Origin: Cladobotryum mycophilum
Taxonomy: Eukaryota > Ascomycota > Sordariomycetes > Hypocreales > Hypocreaceae
Direction: 5' to 3'
DNA: 64,000 nt
Assembly: GCA_036429605.1 (NCBI GenBank)
Contig: CM071590.1
Location: forward strand, 4,340,001-4,404,000
Positions 46,837 through 58,788 of the stretch are shown in pieces; position 1 is the first letter of the stretch; each line of letters starts with the position of its first letter. A model generated the notes under the pieces. The model did no database searches. It was not told the DNA's origin and saw nothing but the letters and a program-made list of their open reading frames with translations. The translations under genes and the position numbers were made by a program.

Positions 46837-47937
46837 AGTCGCCTGTCCTCGTCTGGCTCGGATGGGACTTGTTCTGCATTGAAGCAGCAAGGTCGAGCGA
46901 GCGTTCGTTCGTTCGTTGCAAGGGTTTGTGTGGAAGATGCCTTGTCATGGAAGTTGCCAGACAAATACCAGCCCAGGTACCTTTTTGGCCGTACCTCTGG
47001 CGTGACGGGCAGTTGACAGAGCTTATCGCAGACAGCCATGAAGTGGCGTTATCAAGGATCAATAGTAATTCCGACTAAATAATCTTTTCCGGGGAGACGA
47101 GCCTGCACTGCCGACGATGCAACGAACACCCGGTACGTACTTCCGTGGCGATGGTGGGGCTTCCCCGCAAAAAAGGGTCCCAGTTCGCCCCACCGACCGA
47201 TTCAAACGTCTTGGGCAAGACGTCACAGCTGGATGATGCCGTGTACGAGAAACTTGGGGTCTCTTGAACGGGGTTATCAAGCAGCCACAAGACCAATCGA
47301 ATGTACGAATACTAATTCAACATATACAACGCTTATGGGTGAATTATCTTGGGGGAAAATTCTGCTAGATTCTTGGTGGCGAGCTTCTATCTTTGAAGTG
47401 GTTGTCTCGGCAGATCTGTGACTGTGAGGGGAGCCAAGGGAACTGAGGAGGTCTCGTGCCATTACCAGATGCATAAACCGTTCCATATCTGCTGCTTACT
47501 CCATCTCCGCAGTAGTCCGGGAATGCTTATGGATCAGTCTCTTCTCCGCGATGGCTGTAGTTTGTCAAGCATCAATACTGCTAGCCTAGATCGAGAGACT
47601 CTAGCGGTAGATTGGACAAATGGCGGGTCAATTGATGGGTCGAGACGCCGTACATGGTGTGGCCGGGGTTGACGGCATTGGTTGGCGTCATTTGCGTTTC
47701 GGTGACGGCGGGAAAGCTTGAATCTGTATGGTCTGTTGAGCAAATCAGTCCATCCTGCATTTGCACCTGGACTGTTCTTTCGTCAAGCTACATAAGAAAG
47801 CTTCCCCTCCCCCATCCCCTCACATTGATTCTTCTTCTTGATTGTATGCTGTTCTTCTGTCTTTTGCTACAACAGCTCACACAAACGATCAACTTAGCCT
47901 CCAACAAATCTATACCTTTTCGATATACTCAGTCACT
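46837..47937. other. Divergent promoter region
   Basis: Between the DUF1746 gene and the 69-residue gene. It contains CGTT/GTTC short repeats (46900-46918) and C/T-rich leader sequence near 47800. No gene supported. Confidence 0.55.
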
Positions 47938-48258
47938 ATGAACAGCGGTGCTGAACCAACCCCAAACGCTCCAACTGCCGGTACTCGCCGTAGGGTATGG
48001 TTGTCCCCCAGCTTATTACCACTGTAAACACTATTGACCGGCCTTGCAGAGCTCTGGATTCATGCCTGCTTTTGAAGGACTCCAACAACACCGTCGCGAC
48101 AGCAACAATGCTGCCCGGCGTCAGAGTATGAGCGACCAGCAAGCCAAGCCTGGTCTCTTCAGCCAATTCTTCCACAAGTTTGTTTCATTTATTGATTAGG
48201 ATTATATCTTCTTACTAACACCATCCCTCACAGCAACTTTGGAAGAAATGCCAAGTAA
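47938..48258 (+). CDS. Small 69-residue protein, unrecognised
   Basis: Exons are 47938-47994, 48050-48177 and 48234-48258 (introns GTATGG...TGCAG and GTTTGT...CACAG), in phase throughout. The product begins MNSGAEPTPNAPTAGTRRR, continues SSGFMPAFEGLQQHRRDSNN, then RRQSMSDQQAKPGLFSQFFH, and ends NNFGRNAK. It is disordered, serine/glutamine/asparagine-rich and basic, with two RR-S-type candidate phosphorylation sites (RRSSG and RRQSM). The three consistent splice junctions and protein-like composition argue that it is real. It resembles small fungal proteins of unknown function; I do not assign a role. Confidence 0.6.
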
Positions 48259-49065
48259 TCGAATGTATCCAAGCGATACCCGATACGCTACATCGATATG
48301 ATGAGCCTCAGAATGTACTTTTATGACCCGAGTGTTTGCTGTTCGACTTGCTCTTGGCTTGGTCGTTGGAGTTTGGCTGTAGATGGAAAGAGCTCCTATG
48401 TATGATATGCTGCGTACGCAATGAGACAAGATCGAAGACTCCAAGAATTGTTTCTTCCTCAATTATCAGTCATGATTCATGGATTTACATAAGCCGTGAT
48501 GTGGTTCAATTCATAAAACCGAATCGTAGCTTTATAGAGCTGGCAGGGTGAAGATGCTGCATCAAAAACTATTTAACAGGGACATACTGGACTGGTGAGT
48601 TGGACTGCATCAATCTCAACGTGGGTAGGTTGTGACGTCGATGAAGCCATATACTGTACCAGCTCATGTTCGTGATGTGAATTGACTACGGATTCAGATA
48701 TGGCACGAAATTTATGAGATCTACGTTAAGAATCGCATTCTATGACACCAAAAATCCATTAATTCATAAATTATTTATAATCACCACTACAGTCGGATCC
48801 CAAGGCTAGACTTAGATTCATTAAGTTGAGGTGGTGGCGATGAGATCAGAGCTGATCAGTATGATGTTTCAGTGGAGGCTTCAGTGGATAGCTCATCCAC
48901 CTTCTAACACTATAGAACATGGCGCTAGAAACCTTATCGATAAGACACATGGTGGGATGGAACCACTGACGGTTTCGCAAGATTCTTAATATCAGCAGAA
49001 AAAAGTTTCAACGCTCAATTTGAGCGAGTGCTAGAAGCACTGCGCTACATTAATTTGAATAAACA
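48259..49065. other. Spacer
   Basis: 3' region of the small gene and promoter of the PPR-type gene. No gene seen. Confidence 0.55.
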
Positions 49066-51573
49066 ATGTCCTGCAGACCTATCATACGCGACCTTAGGTG
49101 CCGCAACGACATCATTTGTCGCTCTTGCCTGTCTCACCTTGCGAAGCAGCCAACACAATCATGGGTCGCTCCATTCAGCTCTCAAGTATCCAGCAAGCCA
49201 AAAACAACATTACAAGCCCGCTCCGACCAGCGCTCGATTCGCCGACCGACAAGGACGGAAATATCTCGTTATATGCAACGTATGAACAATAACCAGGAAA
49301 CCGAGAAGCAGACAGGACAAGATCTCGACTTTTCCGTACGATACTTTGAGCAGGATGACAGGAGAAGGACGGAGCTGCCGAGCGAAGAGGCTTTCGGAGA
49401 ATCTTTTAGCAGGCTTGACGCTTCAGAGCTAAGAGACACTCTGTCGGATTTCAAAGCTGGTCTTAGAACAGAGGACGAAAAGGATGCCTTCAAAGCGGTG
49501 CTGGCAGAAATTGGCGAGGGGTGGGATAAAATGAGGACAGCGGACGACCTAGAGAAGATGATAGCCAGAATGCAAACGTATACGGAATCAATCGACGAAG
49601 AGATAAAAGAAACCGGCGCGGACCTCCCACAGGAGATATTAGCAGAGCTTCTTGGCGATATGCCAGAATTGCCTTTGATGGAAAAGGCTGCTGGGTCAGG
49701 ACGGCGTTATATAATACCACAAATTCCACAAGAACCTTGGACACTGAACCAACGGAGGAAAGTCAGCAGACTCAATACCGCTATGGCGCGTGCCTTCTCA
49801 CAGTCGCGGCAAGAATCAGGTCTATCAGAGGCGAGCGTACGGGAAATCTATAGAGCATACCACGCAGCACGACTTGCACTATCACGACACTGGGGCAGTA
49901 TCCCCCTGGATGCCTGGGATTTCCTATGGAAGGCATTTGCCACGGATGAGTCGAAGAACGTTCATAGGCTTGCACACCTCTCCCTCCTAGCCAGAGATAT
50001 GAGCGAGGCCAAAGTCACTCTCACGCCCCCACAACAACTTTTGACAATCGAGGCCGTGTTTGTTGACGGGTGGGAGGGCAAGGCCATCGAGAACTGGAGA
50101 CGTTGCATCAGCTCCCTCGGCGCCGAAGCCTCAGAAACCTACAAAGACTTTTGGGAGCTGGGCGTCCGCATGTACTGCCGAATAGGAGACCTGGGGCAAG
50201 CTGAACGAGCGATCAATAAACTTCTTGATCGACATATGAGCGCCCGCATCTTGATGCCACTTATTCGCACCTGTTGTGAACAGGGGACTGCGGAAAGCCA
50301 AGAGAAGGCTTGGACAACCTACCGTCGGATGAGAGAGCTCCTTGGGAAAGAGATGAAGCTCACAGACTACGATCAGGTTGTGTCATGCTTTTTGACCTCT
50401 AACCAAGTCGAGAATGGTCTCTTTGCCTTTGTCGATATGATGAGTGATGGACAAATGGACTTGAAAAAGCAGAAACGATTACCGTCGGTTATTGCCAACA
50501 AGTTCTTCTTTGGAAAGTGGCTGAAGCGCCTAATTGGTGCCGGCGATCTGGATGGTGCTTATAGCGTTGTTGAATTCATGCAAAGAAAGGGCATTGAGGG
50601 CGCTTCTATCCAGGTCAATGGTTTGATCGGCGCGTGGCTACGCTCAGGTGGCCGCGAAGACGTTGAAAAGGCCGATGAACTAGCTTGGAGGATGATTGAG
50701 TCCAGAATCAAATTCGTGAACGATAGGAAGTCCACCCTTACCACCCGTATTTCTTCCTTCAAACCCTCGGTTGCGGAATTGCCTAGAGCTACTCTTGAGA
50801 CGTTTTACCTGGTTGCTGAGAATTATCGAATGCGAGATCTTCACGGCAAACTGGAAGCTCTGTGGGACGCCTTCCGGGAAGCCGAGCTTAAGCCTGATGC
50901 GTTCATGATGAACCAGCTTCTTGAGTCGCACATCTCAAAGGGCCAATGGAAGGAAGCTCTGGCGCTATACCGGTCTCTTGTTGATGAGCTCGGCGTTACG
51001 CCTGATCCCTACAGCTTCAGTGCCCTCTGGAAGACGTTGGATATAAGCAGGCTTCACTTCATTCCCGACGAACGCATGGGGGAAGCAGCCGCGGCGACTC
51101 GTGCCATGTTTAAAGAGATGGTCAAGTTTAAAGATTCCTTACAATCCGAAGAAGGCATGGACGGGCAGCTTGCGCGGAAGATTTTACACTCTTTCCGCAG
51201 ATTAAAGGACCATATAGGCTTCCTCGTGACGTTGTTGGCCCTGAGGGATCTTTTCAAGTTCCTCCCGCCCGAGACGCTGGTCATGGAATTGGTTCTCGGC
51301 ACTACCAAGCTCTCCTGGGATACCCCATCCCAGAGGAAGCGACTGATGGTGGCCAAGCGAAACATGGACCACAGCCTCATCGCCTGGGCCGAGGGAGACG
51401 CCGAAAAGCTCGAGGGCGACAAGAGGGGTGTGGCCCTGTACGAGTATCTGCAGAAGAAATACTGGCCTGACTTCGACATGAAGGAAAAGAATACACGGGA
51501 TATGCTCGTCGAGGCGATGAAGCAAATGGGCGTGTATGAATTGCTGGCCCCGAAGAAAGGCTTCAGGAGATAA
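49066..51573 (+). CDS. Mitochondrial pentatricopeptide-repeat-type protein
   Basis: A single uninterrupted exon of 835 residues. The N-terminus (MSCRPIIRDLRCRNDIICRS, followed by SCLSHLAKQPTQSW) is basic and serine/cysteine-rich with no acidic residues apart from one Asp, fitting a mitochondrial presequence. From about residue 230 the protein is a helical-repeat array with PPR-like helix pairs, for example YKDFWELGVRMYCRIGDLGQ, KWLKRLIGAGDLDGAYSVVE and NQLLESHISKGQWKEALALY. Fungal proteins of this kind bind specific mitochondrial transcripts and control their stability or translation. The particular transcript cannot be inferred. The family is called from helical periodicity, not a full match. 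Confidence 0.8.
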   Translation: MSCRPIIRDLRCRNDIICRSCLSHLAKQPTQSWVAPFSSQVSSKPKTTLQARSDQRSIRRPTRTEISRYMQRMNNNQETEKQTGQDLDFSVRYFEQDDRRRTELPSEEAFGESFSRLDASELRDTLSDFKAGLRTEDEKDAFKAVLAEIGEGWDKMRTADDLEKMIARMQTYTESIDEEIKETGADLPQEILAELLGDMPELPLMEKAAGSGRRYIIPQIPQEPWTLNQRRKVSRLNTAMARAFSQSRQESGLSEASVREIYRAYHAARLALSRHWGSIPLDAWDFLWKAFATDESKNVHRLAHLSLLARDMSEAKVTLTPPQQLLTIEAVFVDGWEGKAIENWRRCISSLGAEASETYKDFWELGVRMYCRIGDLGQAERAINKLLDRHMSARILMPLIRTCCEQGTAESQEKAWTTYRRMRELLGKEMKLTDYDQVVSCFLTSNQVENGLFAFVDMMSDGQMDLKKQKRLPSVIANKFFFGKWLKRLIGAGDLDGAYSVVEFMQRKGIEGASIQVNGLIGAWLRSGGREDVEKADELAWRMIESRIKFVNDRKSTLTTRISSFKPSVAELPRATLETFYLVAENYRMRDLHGKLEALWDAFREAELKPDAFMMNQLLESHISKGQWKEALALYRSLVDELGVTPDPYSFSALWKTLDISRLHFIPDERMGEAAAATRAMFKEMVKFKDSLQSEEGMDGQLARKILHSFRRLKDHIGFLVTLLALRDLFKFLPPETLVMELVLGTTKLSWDTPSQRKRLMVAKRNMDHSLIAWAEGDAEKLEGDKRGVALYEYLQKKYWPDFDMKEKNTRDMLVEAMKQMGVYELLAPKKGFRR

Positions 51574-52245
51574 TGAAGCGTTATATGATATCATGTACCA
51601 GTAGAACCTACAGGAGGGGGCGGGAGGCATCTCTGATAGTGAGGCATCAGGCATAGACATGTACATGTATGACGAACACCAACTTTTCTCCTACAAACTT
51701 GAGAGTATAGTAGTCTCCATCCCTTGATCACATATTCACTTCAGAGTGATTGTGTGTGTAGTAAGATATATTAGGCGCTCAATGTAAGAAGAAGCCCACC
51801 TCATTACGAAACTACCTCGAAACATACTACGGGACTCTCTGCAAGTCTGAAAACCTGTACCAATTCCCCACGACCAGTTTTAATCCCATCTCCCTAGCCC
51901 CTCCCCCTCCCCTCTCTTCCCTCCTCGTTTTTCTTCCGGAACTCCAACGCTATGCAATGGTTGAAATAAATCAGACTGTTTCCCCCTTCCCAATCAAGGA
52001 CCCCCCCCCTTCGAATATCATCTTGGACTTTTTTCTTTATTTCTTCCTGACCGTCGCGCTGCTGGCATACTGGCGAGATCCACACCCCCAGAATTACGCT
52101 CCTATTTAGTTCCCAATGTGCGGCGGAAGTAATGGCCCTCAGTAGAGCCAATCCCATTGAGGTGCTCACTCTTTCTACCGGGCGCCCGCTTTTGGTCCGT
52201 CTCGTCTCTTTTCATGACTCCCCATCTTGCCCCACCCTTCGACTC
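51574..52245. other. 3' regions of convergent genes
   Basis: Between the PPR-type gene and the TAF3-like gene. It contains C-rich runs (51895-51915, 52003-52010). No gene supported. Confidence 0.55.
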
Positions 52246-53001
52246 CTATGTCAGATCCATGTCCTCGTCGCCCAGTCGATCGCCCACGGAGCTGAGGCCC
52301 GAACTAGGCGGCCTCGAGTCCTGGTCCTCCGTATGCTCTCCGTTTTCTAGCGGCGGCGGCGGCGGCTCCCATTTGGGCGTTCTCGTGGATATCCATTCGT
52401 CTATGCTGGTGATGGGGCCACCTTCGACTTGGATTTCGCCCACGTCGTTGAACCTGCCAAAGATTGATCCTTGGTATTTTGCGTCGTCTCCAGTTTTGCT
52501 ATGCTTCTTCTTTAGGGCTACGAATAACCGAGTCAGCTTCTTGTTTCTCCATCCTGTATAAATCCCATCCCCAAATGAAGAAGAGGAAGTTCCAAATATC
52601 TTACCGGCCAGGTAATCCGTCGCGTCCAACTCGCCATCCCCGCTGCTCATCTCCATCATCTCCTTCATACGCGCTCCCGCAAACCACTGGATAAACTCCT
52701 CGACGCCCCTCATGTCCTCATCCCCTTTCAAGGTCTGCTCCGAGCTCATCCTCTCCGGCAGTAGGGCCCCAACATCCTGCAGCGCAAGCCTGACATCGAC
52801 TATGTTATAGTCCCCTGGGACGCCGTGGTTGTTGACGGCATTTGCGGCCGTCTTTTCACACAGCAGCGTCAAGTATCGCGCTGCCAGGTCTGTAAGGGAG
52901 TCGAGCACCACGGGTCGCGTGCTGTGGTAGCCCGTCGCGCGAAGAATTTGAAGGATCGAGGGCCGTAAGAAGGCATGGAATAACGAGGGAGGAGAGGTCA
53001 T
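52246..53001 (-). CDS. TAF3: TFIID subunit TAF3-like, bromodomain-associated histone fold
   Basis: Minus-strand exons are 53001-52605 and 52517-52246 (intron 87 nt, GTAAGA...CGTAG; an in-frame, stop-free multiple of three). The spliced product has 222 residues. The histone-fold domain occupies residues 1-90: SLFHAFLRPSILQILRATGY, VLDSLTDLAARYLTLLCEKT and DVRLALQDVGALLPE, the pattern of bromodomain-associated histone folds. Removing the intron gives DYLAALKKKHSKTGDDAKYQ, continuous with GSIFG. The C-terminus is acidic and proline-rich. TAF3 pairs with TAF10 in TFIID; the animal PHD finger is absent, as in yeasts. The assignment to TAF3 rather than another histone-fold TAF is moderately certain. 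Confidence 0.75.
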   Translation of the reverse strand: MTSPPSLFHAFLRPSILQILRATGYHSTRPVVLDSLTDLAARYLTLLCEKTAANAVNNHGVPGDYNIVDVRLALQDVGALLPERMSSEQTLKGDEDMRGVEEFIQWFAGARMKEMMEMSSGDGELDATDYLAGKIFGTSSSSFGDGIYTGWRNKKLTRLFVALKKKHSKTGDDAKYQGSIFGRFNDVGEIQVEGGPITSIDEWISTRTPKWEPPPPPLENGEHTEDQDSRPPSSGLSSVGDRLGDEDMDLT

Positions 53002-53863
53002 GTTGAAATTGTAGTTCTCGGGACTGCCGTTGCTGCTGCTACTGCTGCGGCGGCGGCGGCGGCGGTACTAGAAGCTGAATTTGCTGAATGTTGCTCGTAC
53101 CAACGTTGTCGCACACCATGGACGTCATCGGCTGGATCGTATAGTTTTCGCACAGCGCATATTTGCCCTTCCGTGATTAGGATGCCGGGTTCTTCAATGT
53201 TATATAATGGCTTATATGGGGAGTAATGAAGCTATGGGGGGCTCGCCTTAAGCTCCTTCGCGGCACTTGCATAGAGATGAACTGCTCAAGTTGGTTTGCT
53301 CTTGGCGCGTGTGCCCGTACAGTGCTAGAAGTATATATCATACTCCACACTGTGTTTGGACTCTGAGAACTCTTACTGTGCCATTGTTATTATCATTGTT
53401 TCTTTATGTGAACCCAATTGAAATGAGCATTCAATTAGTTCCTTCTCAAGAGCAAGAAAATATTTCTTTTCTTTTCTCCAGTCTCATTCATGTTATTTGC
53501 TCTATTATTTGGCTACCACTCCGTTGATTCCTATCCTACCAGCTTCTCCCTCTTATATCCAACACTCACATTCACATTCACACTCACTCCCACTTCACAC
53601 GTTAATTCTACTTGGAGACACATGCAAAGACTATTCCACGCGTAATATCATAACCCCATTGAAGTTTTGGTGAAATTACCAGTCAACTTGCCATACGCCA
53701 TGAAGCGGAATAAAAGCCATGTCCAACCAATTCCCAAGATAAACAATTGAAAGAGTTGATCCCAAGTCCACATCGATGCCTGCCTACCTATATAGAGGCC
53801 AAAAGTTTGCGATTTAAGACACTTTTGTACATTCAAGATCGTATACATGGGAGCATTCCCATC
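53002..53863. other. Spacer
   Basis: Promoter of the TAF3-like gene and 3' region of the peptidase. It includes a (CGG)-type triplet run at 53040-53065 and CACTC/CATTC repeats near 53567-53592. No gene seen. Confidence 0.55.
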
Positions 53864-56252
53864 TTACTCGGATATTCCACTGTATTTGTTGATCCAGTTC
53901 AGCACCTCCCTGTGCCAAACAAGAGAGTTTTCCGGCTTCAGAACCCACTATAGGCAGTCAGTATCCATCTCAGATACTCAAGGTCTCTTGTCACTTACAT
54001 GGTTCTCATCAGGGAACGTGACGAGCTTGCTTGGTACGCCACGAGCTTGAAGGACATTGAACATAGCCAAACCTTCTGAGATTGGCAGGCGGTAGTCAAG
54101 TTCGTTGTGGATAACCTATCAGCCAGTCAACTGCCGTTGCCGTCAAGGGAGAATTTTGATAACTTACCAGTTGGGGGTGGCCCAGTTGCCAGTGCGCTTT
54201 GCGGGATCCCATTTTTCGTAGCCTTCTCTGTTCTCCCATAGCGTACCGCCGAAATCGTGCTCCGGGAAGAAGAGTTCCTCAGTAGACCATTGGTTCAGAG
54301 TTGAGAAGACACCGTCATGGCAGACAAGGGCTTTGAACTTTCGCCCCAAATCATTACCTTGGATCCAATCTATTTACTAGTCAGCATGTACATTTCGGAA
54401 ATCATATAGTTGTGAGGACTTACTGATCATATAGCCACCATAGGATGCGCCGAGCGCTACCGCTCGTGTGGTGTCAATGTAGTCAACTTCCTTCTCCAGA
54501 TACTCAAAGCACTTGACTAAGTCCTCATAAGGAAGTCCTCCCCAGTTCTGCTGGATTGCATCGATATGCTTTTGGCCATAACCCGTGCTTCCGGTAGGGT
54601 TGGGACACACAGCTATATAGCCTTGCTCGGCAAAAATGGCAGGGTTCCACCTAGTGCTCCAGTCGTCCGCCCAGGCAGATTGTGGGCCACCGTGAATCAA
54701 GAATGCGAGAGGATACTTTTTGGATGGATCAAAGTGCGAAGGAACGGTAATGAGGGCGTGGATATTATATCCAGCAGCACCAGGGAACCAAATCTCCGAG
54801 CACTGGGACTTCCTCAGACCAAAGGACTTTCCTTGCTTCGAACTGGAGGAGAGGACCGTAACAGAGCTGTCTTCGGGGTGGAGAATCGAGTAGTTGGAGC
54901 TCTCGACACGAGATCGTGTAGTAACAAGGAGGGCAGGGCCCTGTCCAAGCAGTCTTGCCTCTGCTACAGATCCGTCCTCATGAATCGGCTCTGGTAGCGA
55001 CTTGGCCTCCAGGGGCGATGCTGGCAGTTTCCACAAAACAGTCTTTGCATTTTTTTCGGCTCCAACATACAACTCCTTGTCGTCGTGACTCCACAAGATC
55101 CAATCTGGTCTGTATTCCCATCCGCCATTGCCGTCACTGGTCTCGAAGAATTCTTGTACGTTGCTAAGATCCGTCACATCTGGAATCAGGAGCAATCTTG
55201 GCTTATCCGCTTCATACTGCTTGGACTTCATCCGCGCAAAAGCAATCTGCTTTCCATCATTAGAAAAGGTTGGGGAAATAGAATACCCAAGCAGCTGGCC
55301 AGTTTTGACAATTTGGGGATGGGGTGCCTTGTCCAGGAAAGACCTAATGGGGACGTAGTAAAGATCAGTCTTGGTGTTTCTGGCAGGGTTCAGGTCTGGG
55401 TCCTTTGCGACGAATGTGATGCCAGTGGTAGAAATATCGAAATCGCCAGTGCCTCCAAAGGGTGGCACGGGGGAGGCTAGTCGTGTCCCAGCGAGGAGGT
55501 TTGTGAGAGCCGAATTCCCAAGTCCCCACTTGCCGTCTTTCTTCTCGAGCTGGCCGTACCACAAAGAGTTCTGGTTTTCAGTCGACCAAGCATCCCAATG
55601 CCGTACGAACAGGGACGAATAGATTTTGGCGGTTGAGAGAGACTTGGGTTCCGCAGCGGGGTTGTAGATTTCTCCCTTTGGGGTTGTTAGTGCGACGACG
55701 CAGAGTGCCACCTTGTCTGACGACAACTGCTTTGTCTTGGGATTGGAGATGCTCCCATTGAAACGATGAACAGTGTTGGACCTAGATGATAGGGTCAGCC
55801 CCTAGAGGTGAGATGGCCATTGACCAATATTGCTCACTCGTTCTTGTTTAGCACGTGCTGTGCAACCAGTGCAGAGCCCCCATTTTCGAGGCCCTTGATG
55901 AAGACAATCTCCTTCTCACCGATCCAGACAGGGTCACTGGCTGACAAGTCTTCAGAGACCAGATGTGAGGTTCCCTCCTTGACATTCAATACACGAATCT
56001 GAGATGTCTTGGAGTGTGTCTCGAATGAATATGAGGAGACCTGTAATTCAATCATCAGTCAGCATTGATTGAATTATTTCGATCCTTCAAAGGCTTGATC
56101 AAGCTCGAAGCCGAAGAGCGCCACAGCCGCTGCAAGATAAAACGTACGGTGTATAAGACAAGCTCGCCGGTGGGGTTGGGAACACCAGGCGAGCGACGTG
56201 GTGCTGAGAGAAGCACCTCGGGTGTGAATTTCGCAGCGTGTATAGTCATCAT
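53864..56252 (-). CDS. Dipeptidyl-peptidase 5-like serine peptidase (S9), frameshifted
   Basis: Six minus-strand exons: 56252-56148, 56040-55838, 55781-54424, 54369-54168, 54115-53999 and 53947-53864 (about 689 residues). The N-terminal propeller part holds LVLYTVSSYSFETHSKTSQI and KGLENGGSALVAQHVL. The alpha/beta-hydrolase domain has AFLIHGGPQSAW, CPNPTGSTGYGQ, nucleophile GASYGGYMINWIQG, Asp in NELDYRLPISEGL and His in PDENHWVLKPENSL. This is the DPP5 pattern of fungal X-Ala dipeptidases. No signal peptide is present (MMTIHAAKFTPEVLLSAP), so an intracellular form is likely. As written, exon 4 stops at WATPNW. One extra base in the G-run at 54173-54177 gives WATPQL|VIHNELDY and joins exon 5. 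Confidence 0.9.
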
Positions 56253-56270
56253 GAGTATGTAGTAAAGGCC

Positions 56271-56300
56271 AGTCCAGTCCAGTCCAGTCCAGTCCAGTCA
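56271..56300. repeat. (AGTCC)6 pentanucleotide repeat
   Basis: Five perfect AGTCC units and a sixth with one change (AGTCA), 19 bases upstream of the DPP5-like start. Confidence 0.9.
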
Positions 56301-56320
56301 CTTTGAGGGGAAGTGAGAGA

Positions 56321-56352
56321 ATGTATGTATGTATGTATGAATGAATGAATGA
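56321..56352. repeat. (ATGT)n/(ATGA)n tetranucleotide repeat
   Basis: Tandem ATGT units pass into ATGA units, in the DPP5-like 5' region. Confidence 0.85.
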
Positions 56353-57415
56353 GAATATGGAAAACTCGGGATCGAGATTCTTTATAAAGCACGAAGAGTT
56401 CCAGCCCAGCTGGTTTAAGACAAAGTCTCACCCCTCTTCGTCCAACCCCGCACGGCTTGCTTTTACCGGGTACCTGCAAGTTGGATAAGCCGGAGCTCGT
56501 AGCCCGTATCTTTCAAGTAGGGAATAGCTACCTATAGATGAGCTACATATTACAAGTACTTGTCCTCGCAGAACAGTAATTAAGTATGGAAGCGGCCAGT
56601 ATGGATGTCTGAATACTGTCTATGATCCCGGCAAGGTAGCGGTAAGATCTATAAGGTGTAAAGTCCATTTATTAGTGGAACCATGTCTTTGTTGTTCTGC
56701 ATGCATACCTACCAAGGTAAGTATGTACATACCATGGATACTTATTACTGTACCTTAGGCATGTGTGTCGTCTCCCCTCCCCCCTCCCCTCCCCGTCATC
56801 TCCCCCAATCCTCCAGTGAGGTTTTGGTGACATGTCCACCACAAACGGGCTCCTCAGTTCCATGGATGCATCCATTCCATTCTTGGCATCAATACATACT
56901 GCATCATTCCTTGGGCATCTACCGGAGGCATGGAAGCACGTAAGGTACTAATAACTCTACGTGCTTGTACTACTAAAGTAAGACGTAGATAATAATGCAT
57001 TACAAACTCGGGAGTATCACCTCGGGAGATGACTGCAACCAACCATCGTCAGGATATGGTTTACAGCAAGTAAGCGGGCGTGGCATTATCCTGTACCGCA
57101 TCTTCCGTTTCAATATTATTAAATTACCCCAAAGTTTTGCTCTGCATGCAAGATGACTTGGCCCAGCATCTCGTCATCAAATCCATTTTCATGCACATGG
57201 CCCACAACTGTATCCCACAGCGGTGTCTGGTTGCTGTCAATTCTCGCTTTGTTACTGACTGCAGAGCTTGAGCCTATCTTGCCTAATCTTAATTGCCCAA
57301 TTCTATTCTCTCAAACGCCATGACCATACCCTTTTCCCCACCTATTCCCAAAGAACAAACGCCCGCTATCGTGGTTATCGCAGACCAAGCCCGCCGCCCC
57401 AACTCCTATTGTCTT

Positions 57416-58019
57416 CTATTTCCGCGACGCCCCGAAATTAGTCCGCTTCTTGTTCGTCTGAGCATCGTTCTCGCTATCCTCATTGTCCTTCTTCTTCAGC
57501 TTGTTCGCTTTCCCTGCCGTGGCTGATGTAGGTGTAGGATGCGCCGATCCGCTGTCTCGGAAAGTCGTCGATAGGGGCGTCGGCGCTGGTGTTGAACCAA
57601 CTGATCCCGGTGTCGCAGAGTCCTGTATGAAAAGCTTCCAATCAGCAAACTGTCCCGTCAAATAGCAGTATTCCCAGACAGGTGCCTCTTCTTACCCCGT
57701 TGTTCGGCCGATATGAAATGGAAGATCTGGAGAATACGCGATTCTGTTCTGCAGGCCCGACCTTGCGTCTCTGCGCTGCCGCACCGCTCGTACCCTTCAT
57801 ATAGTTGTCGAATCCAGTGATGATATTACCACTCGGCGTGCTATCAAGATATGCCGTCTCCTTCTGCGCTATGCTGTCTTCCACTTGAACCAGGCGGCGT
57901 TCGAGATTTCTTCGCTTCTCGATCAACTCGCGCACACGCGACTGGGATTTCTTGTATTCAGCCATGGTAGATTGCGCCCCACTAGAACCTGATGTAACGC
58001 TCTGTTTGCCTTCTTCCAT
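57416..58019 (-). CDS. EAF6: NuA4 histone acetyltransferase subunit EAF6
   Basis: Minus-strand exons are 58019-57696 and 57622-57416 (intron GTAAGA...TACAG), giving 176 residues. A coiled coil (KSQSRVRELIEKRRNLERRL...VEDSIAQKETAYL) precedes the hallmark GNIITGFDNYMKGTSGAAAQ and RVFSRSSISYRPNN. The C-terminal part is low complexity with a basic end (KKRTNFGASRK). Eaf6 is a small shared subunit of NuA4-type (and, in other eukaryotes, MOZ-type) acetyltransferase complexes in the nucleus. The start at 58019 gives a 24-residue S/G-rich head; a second ATG (MAEYKKSQSR) at 57965 is also possible. Confidence 0.93.
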
Positions 58020-58788
58020 ACGGATGTGATCTTTTCTTCTTCTTCAATTCCGATGACTGCTTGATGGTTTTGTTGCCATCAAACGGTATATGTGATCGTT
58101 TGCAGATGGATGACGACTTGATGCTTGCAGTTATTGCAGGAGCAGCGTCACAGCGCGTACAGCATGCTGTAAAAATACCCGCTCCAGGCTCCATCACTTC
58201 ATGTTAGGGGGTTTACTGGGCGCTAGGCACCACCACACACATTAACTACGGGGTACTAAGTACTTACTCGCCACTGAACCTCCATCCTCTCAGTGCAAAA
58301 TGTATATATCTATTACTTCTTGGGCTTCATCTAATCGGAAGCGGAATTCAGATGAGATGGTTATCCACTCCCAACACACGCTTCACATCATGCATTGACG
58401 GAAATTGTTATCTATCGCCATCTTCTGATGAAATCATTGATTGAAAAACTACTGCAACTACTAGTACTTGCCTTAATATCCAGATCTGCCTCCCAGGCTC
58501 AGTATATTCATGATCCATTTTCTAAGTGGTATAAACGCCATTTTGACCCGTGCAATGCAATAGGGAAATAAACGCTTCAACTGACAGTTAGCCTCGATTT
58601 GTAGGTGAAGCATTGCCATGAGAGGTTCTCATCTGCTTGAACTTCTTCTCCCTCTCCTCCAAAAACGCTCGCATTCGGGATAGATATCCTAGGTCTGTAT
58701 TATATACCTCGTAGTCAGTTCAGCCGAAATCTACCAGTTTTTTTTCCACTTCATGTCATCAGTAGCTACCCACCTCTCGATTATCTCT
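58020..58788. other. Spacer
   Basis: EAF6 promoter and 3' region of the PWI/RS gene. No gene seen. Confidence 0.55.

Larger units (their letters stand above)
56253..57415. other. Peptidase promoter and EAF6 3' region
   Basis: This contains the AGTCC repeats (56271-56300) and ATGT/ATGA repeats (56321-56352) close to the peptidase start, and a C-rich block at 56773-56805. No supported gene. Confidence 0.55.
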
